NCBI RefSeq assembly: GCF_003815975.1
Contig: NZ_CP033932.1
Location: 4,817,501-4,881,500, forward strand
Length of the DNA: 64,000 nt
From: Chryseobacterium bernardetii
GTDB taxonomy: Bacteria > Bacteroidota > Bacteroidia > Flavobacteriales > Weeksellaceae
Direction: 5' to 3'
Shown one piece after another: positions 36,820 through 46,800 of this stretch. A program made the translations under genes and the position numbers. Under the pieces are notes generated by a model. It worked only from the letters and a program-made list of their open reading frames with translations. It searched no databases and was not told where the DNA came from. Positions within the stretch are counted from its first letter, which is position 1. The number at the start of each line of letters is the position of its first letter.

Positions 36820-39800
36820 ATGAAAAACTTAACCATTATTGGACTAACGCCTTTTGAAAAGCCGGATGTCAACCTTATGCCTAAATTGCATCAGGCGGGT
36901 GTATTTCCTGTCCTCAGCTTAGGCCAAGAGTTAACGACCGCCCAGGCAGCCCTTAGTCAACTTGAAGAAACAAATTTACCCGCTTATGGTATTTATGTTT
37001 CTAATGAACAATTTTCAGCACTTCAACTTCCGGAAAATGTAAGATTTGCGATCTTACCATTCGGAATAACCGTTTTTCAAAATTCCAATCTGGATATCAT
37101 TTATCAGGTAACCAGTTTGGAAGAAGCAATGCAGGCTGAAAAATCAGGAGCCAAAGGAATCATCATCAAAGGAAATGAAGCGGGAGGTCACATCGGCTAT
37201 GAATCAACTTTTGTATTATTCCAGCGCATCATCAATGAAATCAAAAGCATTCCGGTTTGGGTACAGGGGGGAATAGGACTCCATACTGCCGCAGCCGTGA
37301 AAGCTTTGGGAGCAGCAGGAGTTGTTCTGGACAGTCAGCTGGCTTTATTCCCTGAAAGTTCTGTTCCGAAGGACATCAAAGATCTATGTTCAAAACTTAA
37401 CGGAACTGAAACTAAAATTATTGCCGGTCACAGAGTATTGGTAAGACCCAACTCACCTTCATTACCTGATGATATCACTGCTGAAGATCTTAAACAGTAT
37501 TTTACAGATCTTGACATCAGTAAGAGCTACATCCCAATGGGCCAGGATATTTCGCTGGCCACTGATCTGTATGAAGAGTTCAGAACACTAAAAAAGCTTG
37601 CATTTGGATTGAAAGAAGCCATGTATGGCCACCTGAAACAAGCAAAAGCACTTCAGGTGATCCATCAGAACAATCCATTGGCACAGGAACTTGGATTAAA
37701 ATATCCAATCGCACAGGGGCCAATGACGCGGGTAAGTGATGTTCCCGGATTTGCCAATGCAGTAGCAGAGGCCGGAGCTTTGCCATTCGTTGCATTATCA
37801 TTGCTGAAAGGAAACTCTACAAAGTCTTTAGTAATGGAAACCAAAGAATTGGCAGGAAACAAAACCTGGGGTATTGGAATCTTAGGATTTGCCCCTCAGG
37901 AATTAAGAGATGAACAAACCTCATATATCCTTGAAGCACAGCCACCTGTAGTCTTAATCGCAGGAGGAAGACCCGCACAGGCTAAAGTATTTGAAAAAGC
38001 AGGAATAAAGACATTCCTACACGTTCCGTCACCCGCTCTATTGGATATTTTCCTTAAAGAAGGAGCCAGGAATTTTATTTTCGAAGGCCGTGAATGTGGT
38101 GGACACGTAGGCCCGCTGTCCAGTATGGTCCTTTGGGAAAAACAGATTGAACGTATATTAAAAGAAGACCATCCTGAAAATATCAGTGTATTTTTCGCAG
38201 GGGGAATCCATAATGATTTTTCCACAGCATTCGTTTCCATTATGGCTGCTCCATTAGCTGCCAGAGGTGTGAAAGTGGGTGTTTTGATGGGGACAGCTTA
38301 CCTTTACACTCAGGAAGCAGTGCAAACCGGAGCTATTCAGGAAGAATTCCAGTTACAGGCGATGCAGGCTAAGGATACTGTATTATTAGAAACAGCGCCT
38401 GGTCACGAAACCCGTTGTTTAAATACTGCCTTTGCCAACCACTTCAATACCGAGAAAGCCAAACTATTGGCAGCGGGAACAGATAAAAAAGAAGTTTGGG
38501 AAAAGTTAGAGAAACTCAACGTGGGCCGTTTAAGAATTGCAGCCAAGGGAATCGAACGTCAGGGAGACCAGTTAATCAATATTCCTAAAGAAGATCAGCT
38601 GGACCTTGGAATGTACATGATCGGGCAGATTGCAACAATGCACAATAAAGTCCTTACCCTTGAAGAACTTCACCAAAATGTTAGTATCAACAACTACGAA
38701 TATATCCAAAATGCTGAGTTGTCAGAACAGCCAACCTCCAGCGAAAAACCGTTGGATATCGCAATTGTTGGAATGGAATGTATCTTCCCGGGTGCTAAAA
38801 ACCTGGATGAATTCTGGAGAAATATCATCTTAGGAAAAGACAGCGTTACCGAAGTTCCGGATGAAAGATGGAATAAAGACCTTTATTACAAACCGGATTC
38901 AGATGAAGCGGATGTTTCTCATTCAAAATGGGGCGGTTTCATTCCGAAAATCGATTTTGATCCGCTGGCATTCGGTATTCCGCCACAATCTTTGGCAGCT
39001 ATTGAACCTACCCAATTGCTGACTTTATTGGTAGCAAAACGTGCAATGGAAGATGCTGGATATGGTGAAAAACATATTAATAGAGAAAACATCTCTGTAA
39101 TCATTGGTGCTGAAGGAGGTAATGACCTTGCCAACAGCTATAGCTTCAGAGGATATTATAAACAGGTCTTCGGAGAGCTTCACGAAGAAGTAAAAGAAGC
39201 CTTTCCACATACCACAGAGGATTCCTTTCCAGGTATTTTGGCCAATGTGATCGCAGGTAGGATTACGAACCGTCTGGATTTGGGTGGAAGAAACTTTACC
39301 GTAGACGCAGCCTGCGCCTCTTCTTTGGCAGCCCTGGATCTGGCTTGCCAGGAACTTGTATTAGGAAAATCCGATATGGTTCTCGCCGGAGGGGCAGATT
39401 TACATAACGGAATCAACGATTACCTCATGTTCTCCAGCACCCATGCCCTTTCCAGAAAAGGAAGATGTGCTACATTTGACAGTGAAGCAGACGGAATTGC
39501 CCTTGGAGAAGGAATCGCAATCCTTGTTTTAAAAAGATATGAAGATGCTGTCAACGATGGAGACCGTATTTATTCGGTAATCAAAGGAGTTGGCGGATCC
39601 AGTGACGGTAAAGCTCTTGGATTAACCGCTCCTAGAAAAGTAGGCCAGGTAAGAGCATTGGAACGTGCTTATACCCAGGCAGGAATCAGTGCTGCATCCG
39701 TAGGATTGGTAGAAGCCCACGGTACAGGAACTGTTGTTGGAGATAAAACAGAATTAAGCGCCTTAACCAACTTATTCAGCCGTTCAGGCGCATTACCGGG

Positions 39801-42800
39801 ACAGACTCATTTAGGTTCTGTGAAAACACAGATCGGGCATACCAAATGTGCTGCCGGATTAGCAGGTTTAATCAAAGCCTCTCTTGCCGTTTACCATGGG
39901 GTGAAACCTCCTACCCTTCACCTTAAACAGCCTAACGCTTATTATAATGCACAAACAAGTCCATTCTCTTTCCATGCTGAAACAGGGTTATGGACTGAGA
40001 AAAACAGATATGCAGGAATCAGCGCTTTCGGATTTGGCGGAACAAATTTCCACACAGTCATTGCGAACCATCCTAAAAGAGATGACTCAATTGCGATGCA
40101 GTCCTGGCCTTCAGAACTTTTTGTATTCCGTGGGGATACTTATGAAGAAGCAAAAGGGCAATCAAGCCAGATCAAAACATTATTGGAAATCAATGATGAG
40201 ATTCCATTAAAAGATATTGCTTACAGTTTAAGCATCAGTTCAGAAAAGCCGATTCAGTTCAGTATTGTAGCTGATACTACTGTGGACCTGATGATGAAAA
40301 TTGAGTTAGTATTGGTAGGAATAGAAACCAAAGATACTTTCACTGTCAGCAAAAAAGAAGGGAAAGTAGCCTTCACATTCCCTGGACAGGGAAGCCAGAG
40401 AATCAATATGGCCCGTGATCTGTTCGTAGTGTTCCCGGCTATGCGTAAGATTATCGACAACTATCCTGAGCTTGAAAAAGTAGTTTTCCCTTCTACAACA
40501 TTTAATGAAGCTGATTTAAAACAGCAGAAAGAAACCATTAAAGATACCCGTTTAGCACAACCGCTTTTAGGAATTGTTGATCTTGCATTGGCCAAATTCT
40601 TAGAATCATTGGGAATCATTCCTGATATGCTGGCTGGTCACAGCTATGGTGAATTACCTGCTTTATGCTTTTCAGGAGTATTTGCTGAAGATCAATTGGT
40701 TGATTTAAGTATTAAGAGAGCACAGTCTATCCTAAATTCTGTAGAAGACGGAGACCCGGGTTCAATGTTGGCAGCAAGCGCTACTCACGAACGTTTACAG
40801 CCTATCATTGCTAAAGTGAAAGGATGCTATCCTGTTAATTTCAACGCTCCTACTCAATGTGTTATCGCCGGAACTACGGAAGCCATCAATAAACTGCTGG
40901 AAGTGCTTAAACAGGAAGGTATTTCTGCTAAAAAGCTGGAAGTGGCATGCGCATTCCACAGCCCGTTATTGGCAAAATCAAAAGAACTGTATGCTGGTGT
41001 ACTGAAAGACGTTCCTTTCCAGGAAATGCAGATTCCTGTATGGTCTAATACAACAGCAGATGTTTATCCTTCGAGTCCTTCAGAGATTAAAGAAAGACTG
41101 ACCGACCATTTGGTACAGCCTGTAAGATTCGTAGAGCAGATGCAGGCCATGTATAACGACGGAGCCAGAATATTCATCGAGGTAGGACCAGGAAAAGTTC
41201 TTACAGGATTGGCAAAATCATGTCTTGAAAAAGACCAGTTGACCTTATATGTTGAAGACAGCAGCCGCAATAAATTCACCCATCTGCTTTGTATGTTGGC
41301 GCAGTATTTGGGAACAGGCCGCAGCTTCAATATTGAGAAACTTTTTGATGGCCGCTTCGTTCAGTTAATTGATATCAATCAGCCTGAGCTATACAAAAAA
41401 AGCCCTGCCATCTGGCGTGTTAACGGACAAACTGCACATCCGGCAACAGGTTCTTTGCCTGCTAATGGTGCACTCCCTATCATAAACCCTATTCCCATGA
41501 ACAATTTTACTACTCATAATACACAAACTCCTGCTCCGGAAAGCTTATCTACAGCTGAACGTATGCTGCAGGAATATTTGAACAGCATGAAACTAATGAT
41601 ACAGGCACAACGCGATGTGATGCTTTCCTTTATGGGACAGAATCCTCAGGTGAATCCAATGCCTGTTTATAATACACCAGCGCCGGTCCCTGCCCCTGAA
41701 CGCACCATTCCAGTACAACAGGTTCAGCAGGAAAGAACCGTTGCCGTGGCTTCTGCTGCTGTGGCGGCAAAAGCAGCTCCTGTAAGAGATATCAAAGCAT
41801 TGCTGCTACAGGTGGTAAGCGATAAAACAGGGTATCCTCAGGAAATGCTGGGCATGGAAATGGACCTTGAAGCTGATTTAAGTATCGACTCTATCAAAAG
41901 AGTGGAGATCATTGGAACACTTCGCAGCGAATTAGGAACATTAGCTAATGGAACTAATGAAGATATGGTGATGGAACAACTTGCAGCCATCAAAACCCTA
42001 AGCGGATTAGTTTCCTGGCTAACTGAATTCTCTGGTGCTGATGCTACAACTGCTCCTGAAAAAAACGGAACACCTGCTGAAGCAGCTTCAAAACCACAAG
42101 CTAAATCAGCTTTAACATTAGAAGACCTTCAAAACGCTATCCTGAATATTGTTAGCGAAAAAACAGGATATCCTAAAGAGATGTTAGGACTTGACCTAGA
42201 TTTGGAAGCAGACCTTAGCATCGACTCTATTAAACGTATGGAGATCATTGCAGATCTTAAAAACAAGATCGGTTTTGGTGAAAACCTTGAGCAGGCTGAC
42301 GATGTGATGGAAAAATTAGCAGCGATCAAAACCCTACGCGGATTAGCAAGCTGGATCAGTGAAATGAGTGGTGAAACCAATGAAACAAAAAACGAAGCAA
42401 AGGAAGTTAACACCCCTGAGGCTAACAATAATGTACTGTCACGTCTTCGTTTTGACATCACTCCTACAGATGCCTCTTCAGTACAGAATACAGCTATCCT
42501 TCAGGGGAAATTTTTTGCGATTACTCAGGATGACACTCAACAGACCTCAGCCATCAAAACTGAACTGGAAAAACACGGAGCCATCGTAGAATTGGTAGAT
42601 ACAGATAAAGATCTTTCTCATGTTGACGGATTAATCATGCTGGACCTGTTCTCCGCTACTGATAAACCAAGTATCATCGATCATGTTGATTTAATTAAAA
42701 AACTCGATTTTGATAAGGTGAAATGGGTATATCTTATTTCGGATATTGCTGCTCATATCCAGGAAGTAACTGATGCCCGTGTATTGCGTCATCACCAAGG

Positions 42801-43857
42801 TTATCCCGGACTTTTCAAAAGTTTAGCAAGAGAGTTTGACCAAACCACTTGTAGATTAATCAGCCTGAGCACTCCTCAGGAAGTAGATCAGATCGCTGAT
42901 ATTACTTTAAAGGAAATATTAACCAACGATAAACCAGCTGAGGTTATTTATAAAAACGAAAGAAGACATAAGGTAGATATTATCCCTTCCCCATTGTCCA
43001 CAAGTTTAAATGAAGCTCACATTCAGCTGGATCAGAAATCTGTGGTACTGGTATTGGGTGGAGCACAGGGAATCACTGCAGAACTGGTGAAACATATGTC
43101 TCAGGCTTATCCATGTACTTATATTTTAGTAGGAAGATCGGCAGACCCAAGAAATGAGGCTTCTGCTACAGAATTTGAAGGAATGAAGACTAAGGAAGAA
43201 ATCAGAGCTTTCCTTATTAAATCCGGAAAATTCACTTCTCCTGCGGAGATTGAAAAAGAAACAACGAAGATTTTCAAAAATAATCAGATCCTACGCACGA
43301 TCCGTGATATGGAAGCGCTTGGAAATACAATTATTTACCAATCTTTAGACCTTTGCAACGAAGAAGGATTAAGCAGTTTAATCAGCAGTATTTATGAAAA
43401 GTACGGTCGTTTAGACGGGGTGATCCACGGAGCAGGGCTTTTAGAAGATAAATTATTCAAACAAAAGACAACCTCCTCTTTCGGGCGCGTGTTTAATACC
43501 AAAGTAAAACCGCTTCGTGTATTGGCCGAACAGCTTCGTCCAGACTGCCAGTTCGTTGTTTTATTCTCAAGTATCGCATCCGTTTACGGTAATAAAGGAC
43601 AGACAGACTATGCTGCTGCCAACAGTGTACTGGATGATTACGCTAACGCTCTGAATAAAAGATTGAAAGGAAAAGTGATCTCCATCAACTGGGGACCCTG
43701 GAAAGGAGCAGGAATGGTTTCTTCCACCCTTGAATCTGAATACGAACGCAGAGGAATTTCCATGATTCCATTGGATGAAGGAAAAGAAATCTTCCTTAAC
43801 GAAATAAAATACGGAACTGAAAGCCAGGTGCTTATCATGTCAGGAAATAATTGGTAA
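36820..43857 (+). CDS. Iterative type I PKS/PUFA-synthase-like protein: NMO-NMO-KS-AT-ACP-ACP-KR
   Basis: This 2345-residue synthase likely builds a long acyl chain by repeated condensation. It has two nitronate monooxygenase-like segments (about 1-265 with GGHIG, and 290-600 with GGHVG), the family used as enoyl reductase in PfaD. A ketosynthase follows (about 643-1080; Cys832, then EAHGTGT and GHTKCAAG histidines), then an acyltransferase (about 1180-1480; Ser1275 in GHSYGE, HSP histidine motif CAFHSP). Two tandem carrier domains (Ser1691 and Ser1803, each DSIKR) and a ketoreductase (about 2070-2340; GGAQGIT, YAAAN) complete it. All catalytic residues are present. It starts the eight-gene operon; gene 2 begins 19 bases later. 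Close in layout to PfaA and HglE-type synthases. Confidence 0.9.
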   Translation: MKNLTIIGLTPFEKPDVNLMPKLHQAGVFPVLSLGQELTTAQAALSQLEETNLPAYGIYVSNEQFSALQLPENVRFAILPFGITVFQNSNLDIIYQVTSLEEAMQAEKSGAKGIIIKGNEAGGHIGYESTFVLFQRIINEIKSIPVWVQGGIGLHTAAAVKALGAAGVVLDSQLALFPESSVPKDIKDLCSKLNGTETKIIAGHRVLVRPNSPSLPDDITAEDLKQYFTDLDISKSYIPMGQDISLATDLYEEFRTLKKLAFGLKEAMYGHLKQAKALQVIHQNNPLAQELGLKYPIAQGPMTRVSDVPGFANAVAEAGALPFVALSLLKGNSTKSLVMETKELAGNKTWGIGILGFAPQELRDEQTSYILEAQPPVVLIAGGRPAQAKVFEKAGIKTFLHVPSPALLDIFLKEGARNFIFEGRECGGHVGPLSSMVLWEKQIERILKEDHPENISVFFAGGIHNDFSTAFVSIMAAPLAARGVKVGVLMGTAYLYTQEAVQTGAIQEEFQLQAMQAKDTVLLETAPGHETRCLNTAFANHFNTEKAKLLAAGTDKKEVWEKLEKLNVGRLRIAAKGIERQGDQLINIPKEDQLDLGMYMIGQIATMHNKVLTLEELHQNVSINNYEYIQNAELSEQPTSSEKPLDIAIVGMECIFPGAKNLDEFWRNIILGKDSVTEVPDERWNKDLYYKPDSDEADVSHSKWGGFIPKIDFDPLAFGIPPQSLAAIEPTQLLTLLVAKRAMEDAGYGEKHINRENISVIIGAEGGNDLANSYSFRGYYKQVFGELHEEVKEAFPHTTEDSFPGILANVIAGRITNRLDLGGRNFTVDAACASSLAALDLACQELVLGKSDMVLAGGADLHNGINDYLMFSSTHALSRKGRCATFDSEADGIALGEGIAILVLKRYEDAVNDGDRIYSVIKGVGGSSDGKALGLTAPRKVGQVRALERAYTQAGISAASVGLVEAHGTGTVVGDKTELSALTNLFSRSGALPGQTHLGSVKTQIGHTKCAAGLAGLIKASLAVYHGVKPPTLHLKQPNAYYNAQTSPFSFHAETGLWTEKNRYAGISAFGFGGTNFHTVIANHPKRDDSIAMQSWPSELFVFRGDTYEEAKGQSSQIKTLLEINDEIPLKDIAYSLSISSEKPIQFSIVADTTVDLMMKIELVLVGIETKDTFTVSKKEGKVAFTFPGQGSQRINMARDLFVVFPAMRKIIDNYPELEKVVFPSTTFNEADLKQQKETIKDTRLAQPLLGIVDLALAKFLESLGIIPDMLAGHSYGELPALCFSGVFAEDQLVDLSIKRAQSILNSVEDGDPGSMLAASATHERLQPIIAKVKGCYPVNFNAPTQCVIAGTTEAINKLLEVLKQEGISAKKLEVACAFHSPLLAKSKELYAGVLKDVPFQEMQIPVWSNTTADVYPSSPSEIKERLTDHLVQPVRFVEQMQAMYNDGARIFIEVGPGKVLTGLAKSCLEKDQLTLYVEDSSRNKFTHLLCMLAQYLGTGRSFNIEKLFDGRFVQLIDINQPELYKKSPAIWRVNGQTAHPATGSLPANGALPIINPIPMNNFTTHNTQTPAPESLSTAERMLQEYLNSMKLMIQAQRDVMLSFMGQNPQVNPMPVYNTPAPVPAPERTIPVQQVQQERTVAVASAAVAAKAAPVRDIKALLLQVVSDKTGYPQEMLGMEMDLEADLSIDSIKRVEIIGTLRSELGTLANGTNEDMVMEQLAAIKTLSGLVSWLTEFSGADATTAPEKNGTPAEAASKPQAKSALTLEDLQNAILNIVSEKTGYPKEMLGLDLDLEADLSIDSIKRMEIIADLKNKIGFGENLEQADDVMEKLAAIKTLRGLASWISEMSGETNETKNEAKEVNTPEANNNVLSRLRFDITPTDASSVQNTAILQGKFFAITQDDTQQTSAIKTELEKHGAIVELVDTDKDLSHVDGLIMLDLFSATDKPSIIDHVDLIKKLDFDKVKWVYLISDIAAHIQEVTDARVLRHHQGYPGLFKSLAREFDQTTCRLISLSTPQEVDQIADITLKEILTNDKPAEVIYKNERRHKVDIIPSPLSTSLNEAHIQLDQKSVVLVLGGAQGITAELVKHMSQAYPCTYILVGRSADPRNEASATEFEGMKTKEEIRAFLIKSGKFTSPAEIEKETTKIFKNNQILRTIRDMEALGNTIIYQSLDLCNEEGLSSLISSIYEKYGRLDGVIHGAGLLEDKLFKQKTTSSFGRVFNTKVKPLRVLAEQLRPDCQFVVLFSSIASVYGNKGQTDYAAANSVLDDYANALNKRLKGKVISINWGPWKGAGMVSSTLESEYERRGISMIPLDEGKEIFLNEIKYGTESQVLIMSGNNW

Positions 43858-43876
43858 CCCTCTGTATACACTAAAC

Positions 43877-46800
43877 ATGAAAAAAACAGATGTTGCTGTA
43901 GTTGGTCTATCCTGCGTCTTTCCCGGGGCGCAGGATGCCCATACTTTTTGGCAGAATATTGTCAACAAAGTAGACTCTACCCAATCCGCTCCGGCAGATA
44001 GGATAGATCCGGTGCATTTTAGCGATGCCACCAACCCTGTCGACCGTTTCTATTGTAAACGGGGCGGGTTTATTCCTGATTATGAGTTTAACCCTACCAC
44101 TTTTGGGATTTTACCCCTTGCCGTGGAAGGAACAGAACCTGATCATTTACTGACCCTTGATTTAGTTCAGAAAGCTTTAGAGGATGCCGGAGTATTTCAA
44201 AAGAATATTTCCCTTGAAAAAGCAGGAATCATCATCGGGAAAGGAAACTATACCGGGCCGGGAGCTACCCGTGCCATTGAAATTGTAAGAACCGGAGAAC
44301 AGATTTCCTCATTATTGCAGGAACTTCTCCCTCAGGTATCTTCTGCTGATATTGAAAAAGTAAAACATGCTTTCCAGGAACGCAAAGGACGTTTTGCTGC
44401 CGATACTGCCATGGGATTAATTCCTAACCTGGTAGCTTCACTGGTAGCCAACCGTTTTGATCTTGGAGGCGTTGCTTTTACCGTTGATGCCGCTTGTGCC
44501 AGTGCTTTAATAGCTGTAGATCATGCTGTACAGGAACTTCAGAGAGGACGTTCCGATATGATGATCGCCGGAGGTGTTCACACAGGGCAAAACGCTGCTT
44601 TCTGGAGTATTTTTGCCCAGTTAGGCGCCATGTCACGCCAGGAACAGATCAAGCCGTTCAGTAAGGATGCTGACGGATTGCTGATTGGGGAAGGCTGTGG
44701 CTTCGTTGTGTTAAAACGACTGGAAGATGCTGTTCGTGATCAGGATAAAATCTATGCTGTGATTAAAGGGGTAGGTGTAAGCAGTGACGGTAACGGAACC
44801 AGCGTGATGAGCCCATCCGTAAAAGGCCAGCTGAAGGCTTTAGAACAAGCCTGGATCAATGCTGACCTAGATAAAAATAAAGTGGGGTATCTTGAAGCCC
44901 ACGGCACCGGAACTCCGCTTGGAGATAAAACAGAACTTCAGACCTTAGCTCAGTTCTTTGGGAAAGAAGAAGCTGCTCCAGTTGCTGGAATCGGTTCTGT
45001 GAAATCCAATATCGGACATGCCATGCCGGCTGCCGGAATCGCAGGATTGATTAAAACCTGTCTTGCTTTGCACCACGACACTTTACCACCAACATTGTAT
45101 TGTGAAAATCCAACAGCAGAAATGCTTAACACAAGATTTGAGCCTGTACAGGAAGCCAAAAACTGGTCAAAAACAGGACTGCCAAAAGTAGCAGCCGTTA
45201 ATGCTTTCGGGTTTGGAGGTATCAATGCACACGTTGTTCTTGAAGGCTATGATATGCCGAAAAAAGACAAGGTTTTACTGCTGGCAAGGCCAACACATGC
45301 AGAATTATTGTCTGCATTAGAAAATAATGATACTACTTTAGGAGAAGGAGACTTCAGAGTAGCCATATTTGATCCTACGCCTGCAAGAATAGAAAAAGCG
45401 ATTAAAATTGTTTCTAAAAACCTGATCTGGAAAAACAAACAGGATATCTGGTATACGTCTACCCCATTATTAAAAGATGGTGGTAAAGTAGCCTTCGTAT
45501 TCCCAGGATTGGATGGCCTGGCAAAAGGTGAAGTAGACAGCGTCAGCCGTTATTTCGGATTAACAGCGCCTATAGAAACTGAAGGCGAAGGACTTTTAAC
45601 CGATGCTTTAAATATCTTCAATAACTGCAGCATCCTTGACAATTCATTGAAAAAACTGGGCATCATCCCGGACATGAATGCAGGACACAGTTTAGGAGAA
45701 TGGCTGGCAGGATATTCCTCTGAACTGGCAGAAGCCAATTCTGTAAAAGCCTTAATTGATGTATTGAATCCTGAAACTTTTGAATTAAAAGATTCTAAAT
45801 TCATTGCCATCGGAGCCGGAATTGATGTCGTACAGCCTTTTATTGCTGAAATTTCAGACCTGTATATTTCCAATGACAATTGCCCTAACCAGGTCATTCT
45901 TTGCGGGAGCAACGCTGCATTGGATGAATTGGTTCCGCAATTAAAATCAAAACAGATCTTCCATCAGGTACTGCCGTTCCAGTCCGGATTCCATTCTCCA
46001 TTTATCGCTGATAAACTGGATGTGATCCTTGCCGGAATGGAAAAAGCACAGTTCCAGAAAACGAAGATCCCGTTATGGTCTGCTACGACTTTAGAACCAT
46101 ATCCCGCAGATCAGGCAGCGATCAGAAAACTGAGTGCTGAGCATTTGGTTGAACCTGTCCGTTTCCGTGAATTGACAGATAAATTATATGAAGAAGGTGC
46201 CAGAGTGTTCATTCAGGTGGGTACCGGCGGCCTGATCGGATTTATTGATGATACGTTGAAAGGAAAAGCATTCAGCACCATTCCTTCCAGTGTTCCTACC
46301 CGTTCTGCATTGGCACAGCTGCAGCGTGTTGTCGCTTCATTATTTGTAGAAGGGAAAACCATTGCTCTTGATTTCTTAGAAGTTCAGCAGCCCTCAAAAA
46401 AAACATCAGGAAAAGGCATTAAACTGGAATTAGGCTCACCTATTATCAGAAATTTTAAAGAAGTAAAAGCCTTAGCTCAAGCCTTTGAAACACCAAAACA
46501 ATATACTGCTTCAGCTTCAGCCATGACTGCCAAAAGTGGTCATCCGTTGGTACAAGCATTCCAGGACAACGTGGCTGATATGATCCGTATGCAGGAAGAA
46601 GTTCTTACTTTATTCCAGAACCGTCCGGAAATCACGATTCCACGTCCGGCTCCTGTAGTACAACAGGCAGCTCCAAAAGCACCAAGAAGCACAACCTTCT
46701 CAAAAGACCTGTATGTAACACTTGAAAGTCATCCTTACCTGATCGACCACAGCCTGTTGAGACAGCCTAAAGGATGGGCTCATGTAGCAGATATGGAACC

